DNA from: Paenibacillus polymyxa M1
GTDB taxonomy: Bacteria > Bacillota > Bacilli > Paenibacillales > Paenibacillaceae
Direction: 5' to 3'
Assembly (NCBI RefSeq): GCF_000237325.1
Contig: NC_017542.1
Span: 487,001 to 551,000, forward strand
Length of the DNA: 64,000 nucleotides
Under the pieces are notes generated by a model. That model saw nothing but the letters and a program-made list of their open reading frames with translations, did not search any database and was not told the origin of the DNA. Shown piece after piece: positions 19,131 to 27,572 of the stretch; within the stretch, counting starts at the first letter, position 1; the number at the start of each line of letters is the position of its first letter. Position numbers and translations under genes: made by a program.

Positions 19131-19213
19131 AGCCACTTCAACCGGTAGCTGGCTGCCATCATACAGAAGGCCCTGTAGCTTTGCGTCCTTGCCTTTCGAC
19201 AAGTTTGCCATTT
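19131..19213 (-). promoter_or_regulatory. c-di-GMP-I (GEMM-I) riboswitch, first aptamer, with overlapping terminator
   Basis: Minus strand: ATGGCAAACTT, a GAAA tetraloop, AAGGACGCAAAGC, AGGGCC and GATGGCAGCC at spacing identical to the second aptamer. Directly after the core, AGCCA pairs with TGGCT followed by TTTTT (19127-19131), an intrinsic terminator whose left arm lies in the aptamer's 3' part. That overlap suggests ligand binding and termination exclude each other, i.e. c-di-GMP would allow read-through; this is inference. Confidence 0.93.
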
Positions 19214-19235
19214 ATCCTGAATAGCTTGTACTATT

Positions 19236-19265
19236 ATTCTATCAGTTAGGTACTCTATTAGGCAA
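19236..19265 (-). promoter_or_regulatory. Promoter of the riboswitch-controlled gene
   Basis: Minus strand TTGCCT (19265-19260), 18-base spacer, TAGAAT (19241-19236), about 25 bases before the first aptamer. Confidence 0.6.
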
Positions 19266-19326
19266 GTTTAAATCTCAGATTTTCGCTATTTATCGACAAA
19301 GCAAGCTTGCAGATTATACATAAGAC

Positions 19327-20202
19327 CTATTTTATACGGTTTCCCCATTTTTTGCGATAGGAATGAGGCGTTTCTCCAATGTGTTCTTTGAACAGATTGA
19401 TAAAATGACTTGTGTTGGGAATGCCCACATATTGTGCGATGTCCACAATAGCTACATCACTAGTTTTAAGCCAGCTTTGAGCAGCCGTGATACGAACATT
19501 AATAAGATACTCAATAGGGGAAAAGCCAATCTGTTTTTTAAAGTTTTTAGCTAGGTTGAACTTGTTTAGACCAAACATTTCTGCTAGCGAATCCAGCGTG
19601 ATCCGTTCGCAATAGGATTGATCCAGATATTGCTTTACCTTGCGCACCTCTGCCGTTCCATCTGAATTCGCGTTGGGATTGGTGTAGGGGTGCTGTAAAA
19701 TAATCGTTAACAAGTCAACGATTATCCTGGATGAGAGCAGCTCAGAGGATAAGCTTCGTTCTGGCTGTACATGTAATAAGGTGCGCAGCTTGTCCAATAC
19801 TGCACTTGAATCCTGTAGTGAAATTACAGGCTTATTGTGTTTATCGAATTGTTCGTAGAAATGGTCAATAAGATTGCCATATAGATTCACACTAATAAAC
19901 TCCCATGTCTTCTGACAGGAAGTTTTGTACTGTACATATTCTTCGCAATTAATAAAAAGCATATCATGAGGTTTCAATATATAATCCTTGCCCCGGTATT
20001 GTAATTCCCCTCTTCCGGACAGAGTAAAAAGGAGCAAAAAAGAGGTGAGCTTTTGCCGTTCCATTACATAAGCATCTGTTTTGAAATAGCCTATTTCCTG
20101 TATATAAAAGAGGGATTTTTTAGCAAAAGCAGAGGGTGTACATATAATTGCAACTGGATCTTCGCTCCAGACATACTGGGCATTTTTTTGGTTTGTTGTC
20201 AT
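19327..20202 (-). CDS. AraC-family transcriptional regulator
   Basis: 291 residues from the ATG at 20202, which has AAAGGA seven bases before; a TTG at 20208 lies too close to that site. N-terminal cupin-like sensor half (about 20-150) and two C-terminal helix-turn-helix motifs (LDSLAEMFGLNKFNLAKNFK and DIAQYVGIPNTSHFINLFKE). Cytoplasmic activator or repressor, probably for a carbohydrate or stress function; no obvious partner gene is adjacent. Confidence 0.9.
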   Translation of the reverse strand: MTTNQKNAQYVWSEDPVAIICTPSAFAKKSLFYIQEIGYFKTDAYVMERQKLTSFLLLFTLSGRGELQYRGKDYILKPHDMLFINCEEYVQYKTSCQKTWEFISVNLYGNLIDHFYEQFDKHNKPVISLQDSSAVLDKLRTLLHVQPERSLSSELLSSRIIVDLLTIILQHPYTNPNANSDGTAEVRKVKQYLDQSYCERITLDSLAEMFGLNKFNLAKNFKKQIGFSPIEYLINVRITAAQSWLKTSDVAIVDIAQYVGIPNTSHFINLFKEHIGETPHSYRKKWGNRIK

Positions 20203-20361
20203 ATCCAATTCCTTTACAAAAGAACAATTTTAGTAAGACAATTGTAGTTTGTTTCATGAATATCCTTTTAGAACCGGAGTTCCCATTTACAAAGGTTATT
20301 TTATCACATTAAAGTATATTCATGTATCGATTTGAGGCTATACATCATATAACAAAATTAA

Positions 20362-20400
20362 CCAGAAAGTACCTATTTGAAAAGGATAGGGTCTTTCTGG
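20362..20400 (-). terminator. Orphan terminator-like hairpin
   Basis: CCAGAAAG / CTTTCTGG with inner ACCTAT / ATAGGGT pairing; on the minus strand it leads into TTAATTTTGTT. Sits four bases after the stop of the gene remnant at 20404-20565 and looks like its former terminator. Confidence 0.55.
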
Positions 20401-20403
20401 AAT

Positions 20404-20565
20404 TCATTCCTTAAATTGATGTAATAAAGAATGAGGTTGGAAATAATTAATTTCCTCAATGAATATATCGTAATCTTGCAATTCCACTTTTTGAGGCGTA
20501 TATCCTTTAGGTTTCAGGAAAAATGGGACTATATTTCGACAAAATGATTCAAAGGGCTCATTTTG
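20404..20565 (-). pseudogene. 3' remnant of an unrecognised gene
   Basis: An open stretch of 53 codons ends in TGA at 20404 and reads like real protein (PFFLKPKGYTPQKVELQDYD, then IFIEEINYFQPHSLLHQFKE), but it has no ATG, GTG or TTG start or ribosome-binding site and is cut off by a TAA at 20566-20568. The hairpin directly after it fits a terminator. I take it as the surviving C-terminal end of a deleted gene; the family is not recognised. The rest of 20203-20785 holds AT-rich sequence and a TTGACA at about 20682 that may belong to the next gene's promoter. Confidence 0.45.
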
Positions 20566-20785
20566 TTAGAAAATAGTTGTAACTTAATTGTTGTGATTTT
20601 GTTCACGAAAATGTATGAATAAGTGTGGTTATGCGAACTCAATTTAAGCTAATATGCAAATTTTAAATATCATGCAATTTGTTGACAATAGAGTATGGTT
20701 ACCTTTGGTATCTGCACAGGCAATGATATGATGGTACTACAGATGTAATGAAACAAATTTTACAGTTAGTTTGGAGGAGTACATG

Positions 20786-22042
20786 ATGGGAAAAACAAAA
20801 AACACAAAAACCGCAGCAGCTTGGTCACTTGTTATGATGGGAGCGGGCTTTGCTGCTACGTTACCTTTTCAACAATTTGGCTGGGCCCGTCTTTTGGCCG
20901 GATCTTTTGAAGCCGGACTTGTAGGAGGGTTGGCAGACTGGTTTGCCGTAACCGCGTTATTCCGTCATCCGCTGGGCATTCCGATTCCACACACAGCGCT
21001 TCTCCCTAAAAATCGGGGAAAGCTGACCGATGCCTTGGTTAACACGGTCGAGAATAATTTGCTTCATAAAGAAAGTATTGCATCTAAAATTGCCGAGATT
21101 AGACTGGCAGAGCTGGTGCTGAAAAGTGTGGAAAAAGGAATACGTACGCCCGAAGCGGTTACTTTTATAGATGTTCTTGCCAAGCAACTTGTCCGTTCGA
21201 TTCCGCTGGCAGAGCTGGCCCCGGCCATCGCAACCGGGGTTAAGCGACAGGCGACAGAATTCGATATAGGACCATTGCTAGAGGTGCTCGCCCGGCAAGC
21301 TGGCGAGCGAAAGTATGACCAACGGGCGTTGGATTATGCGCTGGAGCAGACGGAGTCCTGGCTACTGCGGTCAGACACCGGGGTTACGCTAGGCACCTTG
21401 GGGATGCAGGCTGTTAGCGGCTTGCAGGTGAGCGGGCTTATGCAGTTTGCCCTGAACGCTTTCCTTGGCTATTTGAATGAGGAGCGTATGGGCGAGATGA
21501 TTCGTCACTTTTTGCTGGACCGCGTAGCGGAGCTTCGAGATGAAGGACATCCGCGTCGTCAGGCCGTCCTGGATGGGTTCAACACACAGCTGATTCATCT
21601 GGCAGCCAAAGATACGGTCAGTGAGGGGCTGAATCACTGGAAAAACACCTTTATTGATTCTTGGGAAGGTGATGCAGCTATATCCGATAAGCTCGAAGAG
21701 CTTCGTCGTAATCTGCTGGATTACATGGAAGATGCCAGTTATGTAACGGCGTACATTGTACCTTTGCTAGATCAAATGCTGTCTGATTTATGGAGAAATA
21801 CGGAGCTGCTGGACAAGATCAATTCGTGGATCGTAGCAGGTGTTACTGGAGTAGTGGAAGCAAACCATAGCCAGATTGGTAATCTGGTTCGAGAAAATGT
21901 AAATCGAATGGATGATGCCTCACTGATCGCTTTAATGGAGGACAAGCTGGGGCAGGATTTACAATGGATTCGGATTAACGGTGCGCTTACAGGTTTTCTG
22001 ATTGGAATTGTGCTTACTGGGGTTCGTATGTTGCTTGAGTAG
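20786..22042 (+). CDS. DUF445 family membrane protein
   Basis: 418 residues. An N-terminal hydrophobic segment, GGLADWFAVTALFRHPLGIP with NRGKLTDALVNTVENNLL, and a C-terminal transmembrane helix (GALTGFLIGIVLTGVRML) define the DUF445 (YjiN/YheB-like) family. The middle is alpha-helical and probably cytoplasmic. Function unknown. The frame opens at a TTG at 20771, but that overlaps the GGAGGAG site at 20773-20779; the ATG at 20786 has ideal spacing (ATG 20783 is possible). Confidence 0.9.
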   Translation: MGKTKNTKTAAAWSLVMMGAGFAATLPFQQFGWARLLAGSFEAGLVGGLADWFAVTALFRHPLGIPIPHTALLPKNRGKLTDALVNTVENNLLHKESIASKIAEIRLAELVLKSVEKGIRTPEAVTFIDVLAKQLVRSIPLAELAPAIATGVKRQATEFDIGPLLEVLARQAGERKYDQRALDYALEQTESWLLRSDTGVTLGTLGMQAVSGLQVSGLMQFALNAFLGYLNEERMGEMIRHFLLDRVAELRDEGHPRRQAVLDGFNTQLIHLAAKDTVSEGLNHWKNTFIDSWEGDAAISDKLEELRRNLLDYMEDASYVTAYIVPLLDQMLSDLWRNTELLDKINSWIVAGVTGVVEANHSQIGNLVRENVNRMDDASLIALMEDKLGQDLQWIRINGALTGFLIGIVLTGVRMLLE

Positions 22043-22108
22043 CACGGACAATCTAAGCTAAGGAACAATAAATGAAATTTGTGTAGATAAGGTTGTGAAA
22101 CTATGAGG

Positions 22109-22188
22109 ATTGGTCACCATCCAATGCTGCTGGTTCAGATGAGAGCCCGGCAACGGTACGTTGATATATGGTGCCGGATCACCAGTAG
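22109..22188 (+). other. Structured leader touching the sensor-kinase start codon
   Basis: Two hairpins can form: ATTGG / CCAAT (22109-22124) and a longer one with CTGGT (22130-22134) / ACCAG (22181-22185) outside and CCGGCA (22147-22152) / TGCCGG (22172-22177) inside, with an asymmetric purine-rich loop TCAGATGAGAGC between. The ATG follows after three bases and no normal ribosome-binding site is visible. The core GATGAGAGCCCGGCAAC resembles part of the SAM-I box, but the rest of that aptamer is missing. Confidence 0.4.
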
Positions 22189-25100
22189 ATGAATAAGCGG
22201 AACTTTTTTTTAATTACGCTGTCATTTCTGATCGTGATTATCGGCTTGCGTTTGTTGTGGTTTGATTATTACCACAATCAGGATTATCCCCGGGCCAAGG
22301 CGGGAATTCTGGATCTGAGGGGCTTGAATCTGCAGGAGATTAAGACCCTGCCATTAAATGGGGAGTGGGAGTTCTATCCTGGAACTTTATCTTCTCCTGC
22401 CGAACTGAAATCCTTACTTATGCAGAAGCAGCGCCAGACCATTCAGGTACCAGGATTATGGAGTGAGTCAGTATCTCCTGTGGATCATAAGGCATATGGC
22501 GTTGGAACCTATCGGCTGCTTATTTTGAGTGACAGGTCGGAGGACACTCTATACGGACTTCGGATTGGAAAGATCAGTACGGCATCCAACATATTTGTGA
22601 ACGGTCGTTTAATTAGTCATAGTGGTCAGGTCTCTAGCAAGGTCGAACAGCATATAGGAACAACCGTTCCATTCTCTGCCATGTTTGATGCGAACAGGCA
22701 GGCCATTGAGATTGTCATCCAAGTATCCAATTTTGATTTCTCCGCTAGTGGAGGAATTATGAAGCCTATCATTTTTGGAAGCGCGGATGCTGTGAATAGC
22801 CGAACCAACTTCACGATCGCAATGCAAATCATGGTATGTATTATTTTGCTGCTTCACGGGTTATATATAGTCGTTATATTTTTTATGAATCCACAAAAGA
22901 AGGCGCTTCTGTATTTTGCGGGAATTGTAATCTGCACGGTATTATCCATCCTGACAGACGATGACAAGCTTTTATTGGACTGGTTCCCCATTAATCTGGG
23001 TCTTTCGTTAAAGATAACCACCCTTTCCTATATTGGAATAGGCATGTGTGTACTGAAGCTGGCGCAGTCTCTGTTGGTTCGATCCCGAATCATTCAGATT
23101 GTTTTTATAGGCCACTGTTGTTTTGCGATTTTGGTGTTACTTGCACCTGCATCCAGCCTTTATGCATTTCTTATGGTTCTTATCGCATTACCGGCTATTA
23201 CTCTATGTGCTACAGTTCCCTCCCTTGCTTTTCTTAGAACATTCAGAGGGCAAAAAGAGGCTGTTTTTCTGTTGCTAGCATCCATTAGCATTGCATCCAG
23301 CATGCTGTGGGGCATTTTCAAGACGAATGATCTCCCCTATTACCCTTGGGATATTGTGCTGGCTTTTGTGGCATTTGCATCCTATTGGTTCAAGCGTTTT
23401 TTTAATACGAATGCTGAACTGAGAAGGCTGTCGGACAGATTGCAGCGCGCTGATCAGGTGAAAAATGAATTTTTAGCCAACACCTCTCATGAGCTGCGAA
23501 ATCCACTGCATGGGATGATCAATATAGCACAGACCGTACTGGAGAATCAGGGCAGCGCCCTGGATGAACCCAACAGGAGAAACATGCAATTGCTCGTTAC
23601 GGTCGGTCGCCGTATGTCCTTATTATTGAATGATTTGCTGGATGTTACACGTCTACGTGAAAAGGATATTATTCTGGAAAAAAGAAGCCTGAAGCCCAAG
23701 GCTGTAGCCTCGGGTGTATTGGATATGCTTCAATTCATGACAGATGGGAAACCTTTAAACATGGTAGTTAACATCCCTGCTGATTTTCCGAATGTATTAG
23801 CGGATGAAAACCGAGTAATCCAAATCCTGTTCAATCTCCTTCACAATGCTGTTAAACATACTGCTGAGGGGACTATTTCCGTTCACGCACACATCCAAGG
23901 CGAAATGGCCAGTATTCAGGTGCGTGACACTGGCGTTGGGATAGATGAGGAGACGCAAAAGCGGATATTTCATCCATATGAACAAGGAAACTCTCATTTG
24001 ACGGTTATTGGGGATGGGCTTGGACTTGGGTTGAGTATCAGCAAGCAATTGGTGGAGCTTCATGGAGGATCTTTGAGTGTAAGTTCTGAACTTGGTCAAG
24101 GCTCAACCTTTTCTTTCACACTACCGCTCGATCCCTCACCTACCCCAGACGAATCACGAGATAACGAGCAGGTATGTATGGATGAAGAAGCAGGTACTGA
24201 TTTTATAGCTCTACAGAATGAAGCTGTGATGCAAGTTGCGGCAGGCTCTGCACGATCTGCCATACTCGCAGTAGATGATGATCCGGTCAATTTAAGGGTG
24301 TTAGAGGGCATTCTCGCCTCGGAGTCGGAGCCTTACGAACTTGTCACTGTAACCAGTGCCCAGGATGCCTTACATAGGCTGGATCATCGGGAATGGGATT
24401 TAATTATAGCCGATGTCATGATGCCCCAAATGTCGGGTTATGAGTTAACTCGGCGTGTGAGGGAATACTTTAGCATTTCCGAGCTGCCTGTGTTGCTGTT
24501 GACAGCACGTAGTCAGCAGGAGGACTTATATACGGGATTTCTTGCAGGGGCCAACGATTACATTATGAAGCCTGTGGATTCTATGGAATTGAAATCAAGG
24601 GTCCGTGCCTTGACTGATGTTAAAAAGTCCGCAAGGGAGAGGCTTTGGATGGAGGCTGCGTGGTTACAGGCACAAATCAAACCTCATTTTTTGTTTAACA
24701 CCTTGAATACCATTGCATCTTTAAGTCATGTGGATCACACCAGAATGGTGAATCTTATTGAAGAATTCGGCAAATATTTAAGATCAAGCTTTAACCCTCA
24801 AAATCTGGATAGAGTCGTATCACTAGAATATGAGCTTGCTCTCCTGAAATCTTATCTTTATATAGAGAAGGAACGCTTTGGCAATAGACTAGATATTGTA
24901 TGGGAAGTAGACGAACAGATATCTTTGTTATTGCCACCGTTATCGATTCAGCCACTTGCAGAAAATGCAATCAGGCATGGTATCATGAATCGGATCCATG
25001 GAGGAACATTGTGCATTCGTATTCAGCAGCGGGAGGATGGAACAGAAATAGCGATCATTGATGATGGTGTGGGTATGAGTCAAGAGGAACTGGACCGTCT

Positions 25101-25251
25101 GCTGAGTCATCATCAAGAACAGGATAGCGGGATTGGATTACGGAATACAAATCGACGTTTGAAGCAAGTATACGGTAAAGGATTATCTATTAGCAGTCTT
25201 CCCAACCAGGGTACAACGGTAAGCTTCCATGTTCCCCAGGTACAAAGATAA
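22189..25251 (+). CDS. Hybrid sensor kinase: 7TMR-DISM, HisKA-HATPase, REC, LytS-type kinase
   Basis: 1020 residues. One N-terminal helix; an extracellular 7TMR-DISMED2-like beta domain (about 40-200, LPLNGEWEFYPG); seven helices (about 205-400); HisKA with His434 (NTSHELRNP); HATPase with DTGVGI and GDGLGLGLSI; a receiver domain with phospho-acceptor Asp742 (IIADVMMP); then a second kinase of the His_kinase/LytS class with His833 (QIKPHFLFNTLN) and its own HATPase (IIDDGVGMS, GIGLRNTNRRL). The layout suggests an internal relay feeding a second histidine kinase. The ATG at 22189 lacks a clear ribosome-binding site and follows a structured leader. The convergent SARP-type regulator at 25360-26511 is the likely partner. 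Confidence 0.9.
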   Translation: MNKRNFFLITLSFLIVIIGLRLLWFDYYHNQDYPRAKAGILDLRGLNLQEIKTLPLNGEWEFYPGTLSSPAELKSLLMQKQRQTIQVPGLWSESVSPVDHKAYGVGTYRLLILSDRSEDTLYGLRIGKISTASNIFVNGRLISHSGQVSSKVEQHIGTTVPFSAMFDANRQAIEIVIQVSNFDFSASGGIMKPIIFGSADAVNSRTNFTIAMQIMVCIILLLHGLYIVVIFFMNPQKKALLYFAGIVICTVLSILTDDDKLLLDWFPINLGLSLKITTLSYIGIGMCVLKLAQSLLVRSRIIQIVFIGHCCFAILVLLAPASSLYAFLMVLIALPAITLCATVPSLAFLRTFRGQKEAVFLLLASISIASSMLWGIFKTNDLPYYPWDIVLAFVAFASYWFKRFFNTNAELRRLSDRLQRADQVKNEFLANTSHELRNPLHGMINIAQTVLENQGSALDEPNRRNMQLLVTVGRRMSLLLNDLLDVTRLREKDIILEKRSLKPKAVASGVLDMLQFMTDGKPLNMVVNIPADFPNVLADENRVIQILFNLLHNAVKHTAEGTISVHAHIQGEMASIQVRDTGVGIDEETQKRIFHPYEQGNSHLTVIGDGLGLGLSISKQLVELHGGSLSVSSELGQGSTFSFTLPLDPSPTPDESRDNEQVCMDEEAGTDFIALQNEAVMQVAAGSARSAILAVDDDPVNLRVLEGILASESEPYELVTVTSAQDALHRLDHREWDLIIADVMMPQMSGYELTRRVREYFSISELPVLLLTARSQQEDLYTGFLAGANDYIMKPVDSMELKSRVRALTDVKKSARERLWMEAAWLQAQIKPHFLFNTLNTIASLSHVDHTRMVNLIEEFGKYLRSSFNPQNLDRVVSLEYELALLKSYLYIEKERFGNRLDIVWEVDEQISLLLPPLSIQPLAENAIRHGIMNRIHGGTLCIRIQQREDGTEIAIIDDGVGMSQEELDRLLSHHQEQDSGIGLRNTNRRLKQVYGKGLSISSLPNQGTTVSFHVPQVQR

Positions 25252-25269
25252 GGAACATAATATCTCTGT

Positions 25270-25332
25270 CCCGTAGGTCCTCTATACAGAACGAGGCGAA
25301 GTAAGTGACGCTTCTAATGGGGACTCTACGGG
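25270..25332. other. Long stem between kinase and response-regulator genes
   Basis: CCCGTAGGTCC (25270-25280) can pair with GGACTCTACGGG (25321-25332), with a smaller CGAAG/CTTC hairpin inside. No T tract on either side. Possibly a bidirectional transcript end for the two convergent genes. Confidence 0.35.
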
Positions 25333-25359
25333 TACGGAGAATGATTCCCAGTCGTGAAA

Positions 25360-26511
25360 TTAGGCATGAGCCATTTGCCACTCTTTAAACCAATTTGTAA
25401 TTTGTTCATTGGGCTTCTCATGAAGCTCTTCCCATAAGACGGATGATAATAAATCATACCATTTGATCACTAAGCTATTTTTATACATCTCAGCATAAGT
25501 CTTCATTAATCCCCAGTAGGCTTCCTCTTCTTGGGGGTGACGACTACAGATGCCCTCATAAATAGAGATCGCCTCTTCAGGCTGGGAGTTCCCTCTATAC
25601 CATTCTGCCATTTTTAATGATACGGATAACCACATTTTATGCAGCCTTTGGCGTTCACTTTCAACCCACCAAAAATCATATTCTTGTAAATAGTCCCCTT
25701 TGTAAAGTTCCATCATTTTTACATAATATGGGATTGATTCCTTGTTCATCTGTGGAGCGGATGCCAGGAGAGACTCCCATCTTTCTGTATCTAACAGAAC
25801 GTTTTGCGTGTGCAAAATATAACCGCCATTAGTATTGGAAATCTCTAAAAAGGAATGATACGGCGCTATCGTTTTTCTAATGTAATAAGCGGCTGTATAT
25901 AAAAGAGAGTAGGCCTTATCTTCTTCATATTCTGGCCATAGTAATTCAATCAAAGCTGATTTTCGAACCCATTGGTCATGATTTTGGAGCAAGTACAAAA
26001 ACAACTCCTGGGTCTTTTTAGTCCTCCACTGAATAACAGTGGGTTGCTGATCCGGTAATGTAAAGACGACATATTGAAAAACCTGTAACTGGAGAACAGA
26101 AGGCTGATTCTCAGGCATGGAGGCAGCTTGATCGTCACGCTTCAGAATGCGATTCATGGTTTTGATAAGACGTTCTGTCGTGACCGGCTTGAGCAGATAA
26201 TCCAGTGCGTTAAGCTCGAAGGCCTGAATAGCGTACTTATCGTAGGCTGTAACAAAAACGATCTGAATATGGGGTTTGTGCTCCAAAATTTGATGTGCTA
26301 ATTCAATTCCGCTGATCCCTGGAAGTCTTACATCCAAAAAAGCTATATCTATATCATCAAGTAGAATATAGTCCTTAGCCACGAATGGATTCGTAAAAGC
26401 TCCTGCAATATGTATGCCTTGTAACTCGCCAAGCAGACGCTTCATATAATCCAAAGCTAACTCTTCATCATCGACAATAACAATCCTTGTCAATATCTCT
26501 GATCTTTCCAC
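25360..26511 (-). CDS. Response regulator with REC, winged helix and SARP/BTAD domains
   Basis: 383 residues from a GTG at 26511, which has AAAGGAG ten bases before; a TTG at 26493 is possible and an ATG at 26580 would add unrelated residues. Receiver domain with IVIVDDEELAL and phospho-acceptor Asp in DIAFLDVRLPG, a signalling Thr (FVTAYD) and Lys (LLKPV); a winged-helix DNA-binding part (about 150-245); and a C-terminal helical BTAD/SARP domain (ESIPYYVKMMELYKGDYLQE). This architecture is typical of regulators paired with large LytS-like hybrid kinases in Paenibacillus. Convergent with the kinase gene. Confidence 0.88.
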   Translation of the reverse strand: MERSEILTRIVIVDDEELALDYMKRLLGELQGIHIAGAFTNPFVAKDYILLDDIDIAFLDVRLPGISGIELAHQILEHKPHIQIVFVTAYDKYAIQAFELNALDYLLKPVTTERLIKTMNRILKRDDQAASMPENQPSVLQLQVFQYVVFTLPDQQPTVIQWRTKKTQELFLYLLQNHDQWVRKSALIELLWPEYEEDKAYSLLYTAAYYIRKTIAPYHSFLEISNTNGGYILHTQNVLLDTERWESLLASAPQMNKESIPYYVKMMELYKGDYLQEYDFWWVESERQRLHKMWLSVSLKMAEWYRGNSQPEEAISIYEGICSRHPQEEEAYWGLMKTYAEMYKNSLVIKWYDLLSSVLWEELHEKPNEQITNWFKEWQMAHA

Positions 26512-26589
26512 GTGTACTGTACTCCTTTGTAGGCAGATACATCTTATTATATAGGATAACTTGACTACGGCTATAAGCAAACAGTTGTA

Positions 26590-26660
26590 GAAGAAAAAAT
26601 TTTAAATAAAGAGGCGGGCTGCGATGGGCCATCGTTAAGATGAGTGATCGCAAGCCCGCC
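26590..26660 (-). terminator. Terminator of the nitroreductase gene
   Basis: GGCGGGCTGCGAT / ATCGCAAGCCCGCC stem (26613-26625 with 26647-26660); on the minus strand it leads into CTCTTTATTTAAAATTTTTT. Confidence 0.65.
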
Positions 26661-26711
26661 TGTTCAAATTGTGTCAAACTTAAAGATTGACTAACAGTAT
26701 TGGACGAATAT

Positions 26712-27386
26712 TTACAGGACCCAGCGTGTGACCTTCTCCAGGGGTTGTCTGGATTTTTCCCGCTTGGGTTCATGAGCACGATAACCGAAGGCGGCTATGA
26801 CTGAAATATCCAGCAGCCCGTTCTCAAGCAATCCTTCTTCCTCTAAAATGGCATGTACCTGATCATAGTTAAAGCCTTCAATCGGGCAGGAATCGATACC
26901 GATCTGAGCTGCCGCTGTCATCATATTGCCTAAGGCAATATAGGTTTGCTTGGAGGCCCAGTCAAATAACGTGCGTTCGTTTTCCAGCAGGCGTTGGTTT
27001 TCACCCTGGAAAATCTTATAGCGGCCTGGTAGGGAGGCAAAGTCTTCGTCAGACATCCCCTTAACCTCTTTATACATGTGCTCCACGTAAGGAGAATCAT
27101 AACGAACATCCTTACGTGCCAAGATCAGGACGACGTGGCTGGCCGCAGGAAGTTGCTTTTGACCACCACTGGAAACCGCCGCCAGCTTTTCTCTCAATGC
27201 CTGATTTTGCACGACCACAAACTGCCACGGTTCAAATCCTACGGAGCTTGGGGAAAGTCGTCCGGTTTCGAGAATAAATTGAAAATCCTCCTCAGGTATG
27301 ATGCGATCGGGGGCGAATTCCTTCGTGGCATGTCTGAATAAAAAGGCATCCAGAATTTCCTGCTTTTTAGCTGATGTATTGGACAT
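26712..27386 (-). CDS. NAD(P)H-dependent nitroreductase family protein
   Basis: 224 residues. FMN-binding nitroreductase fold: HATKEFAPDR near the N-terminus, LSPSSVGFEPWQFVVV, QTYIALGNMMTAAAQIGIDS with the CPIEGF block, and a C-terminal VTRWV. Cytoplasmic flavin enzyme reducing quinones or nitro compounds. Divergently transcribed from an HxlR regulator with a conserved N-terminal Cys, the same arrangement as the disulfide- or quinone-responsive HypR-HypO and YodB-YodC pairs of Bacillus subtilis. Confidence 0.9.
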   Translation of the reverse strand: MSNTSAKKQEILDAFLFRHATKEFAPDRIIPEEDFQFILETGRLSPSSVGFEPWQFVVVQNQALREKLAAVSSGGQKQLPAASHVVLILARKDVRYDSPYVEHMYKEVKGMSDEDFASLPGRYKIFQGENQRLLENERTLFDWASKQTYIALGNMMTAAAQIGIDSCPIEGFNYDQVHAILEEEGLLENGLLDISVIAAFGYRAHEPKREKSRQPLEKVTRWVL

Positions 27387-27494
27387 AAAATGTACTCCTT
27401 TTGATATGGGTTTAGTTGGTACTCTATGGGTTTTCTGCTACTATAATGAGAGCTAATATCGAATATATAGTTATCATATAGAAAGTTTTTGCAA

Positions 27495-27520
27495 GGAACA
27501 AGTACGCACATATTTGTTCC
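27495..27520. promoter_or_regulatory. Inverted repeat in the nitroreductase/HxlR divergent region
   Basis: GGAACAA (27495-27501) and TTGTTCC (27514-27520) form a symmetric site 52 bases before the HxlR ATG. A plausible operator for that regulator; unproven. Confidence 0.35.
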
Positions 27521-27572
27521 TGTTATAGGTCTGAGGCTATTAGCCTACATCCTGTAGAAAGAAGGGGAATAC

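Noticed and set aside
19007..19162. 52-residue N-terminal extension of the transglutaminase-fold protein
   Set aside because: The extension is translated c-di-GMP riboswitch sequence; the signal peptide starts at 19006 with its own ribosome-binding site.
22130..22185. SAM-I riboswitch
   Set aside because: Only the GCCCGGCAAC part matches; the closing P1 and P4 elements have no room before the start codon.
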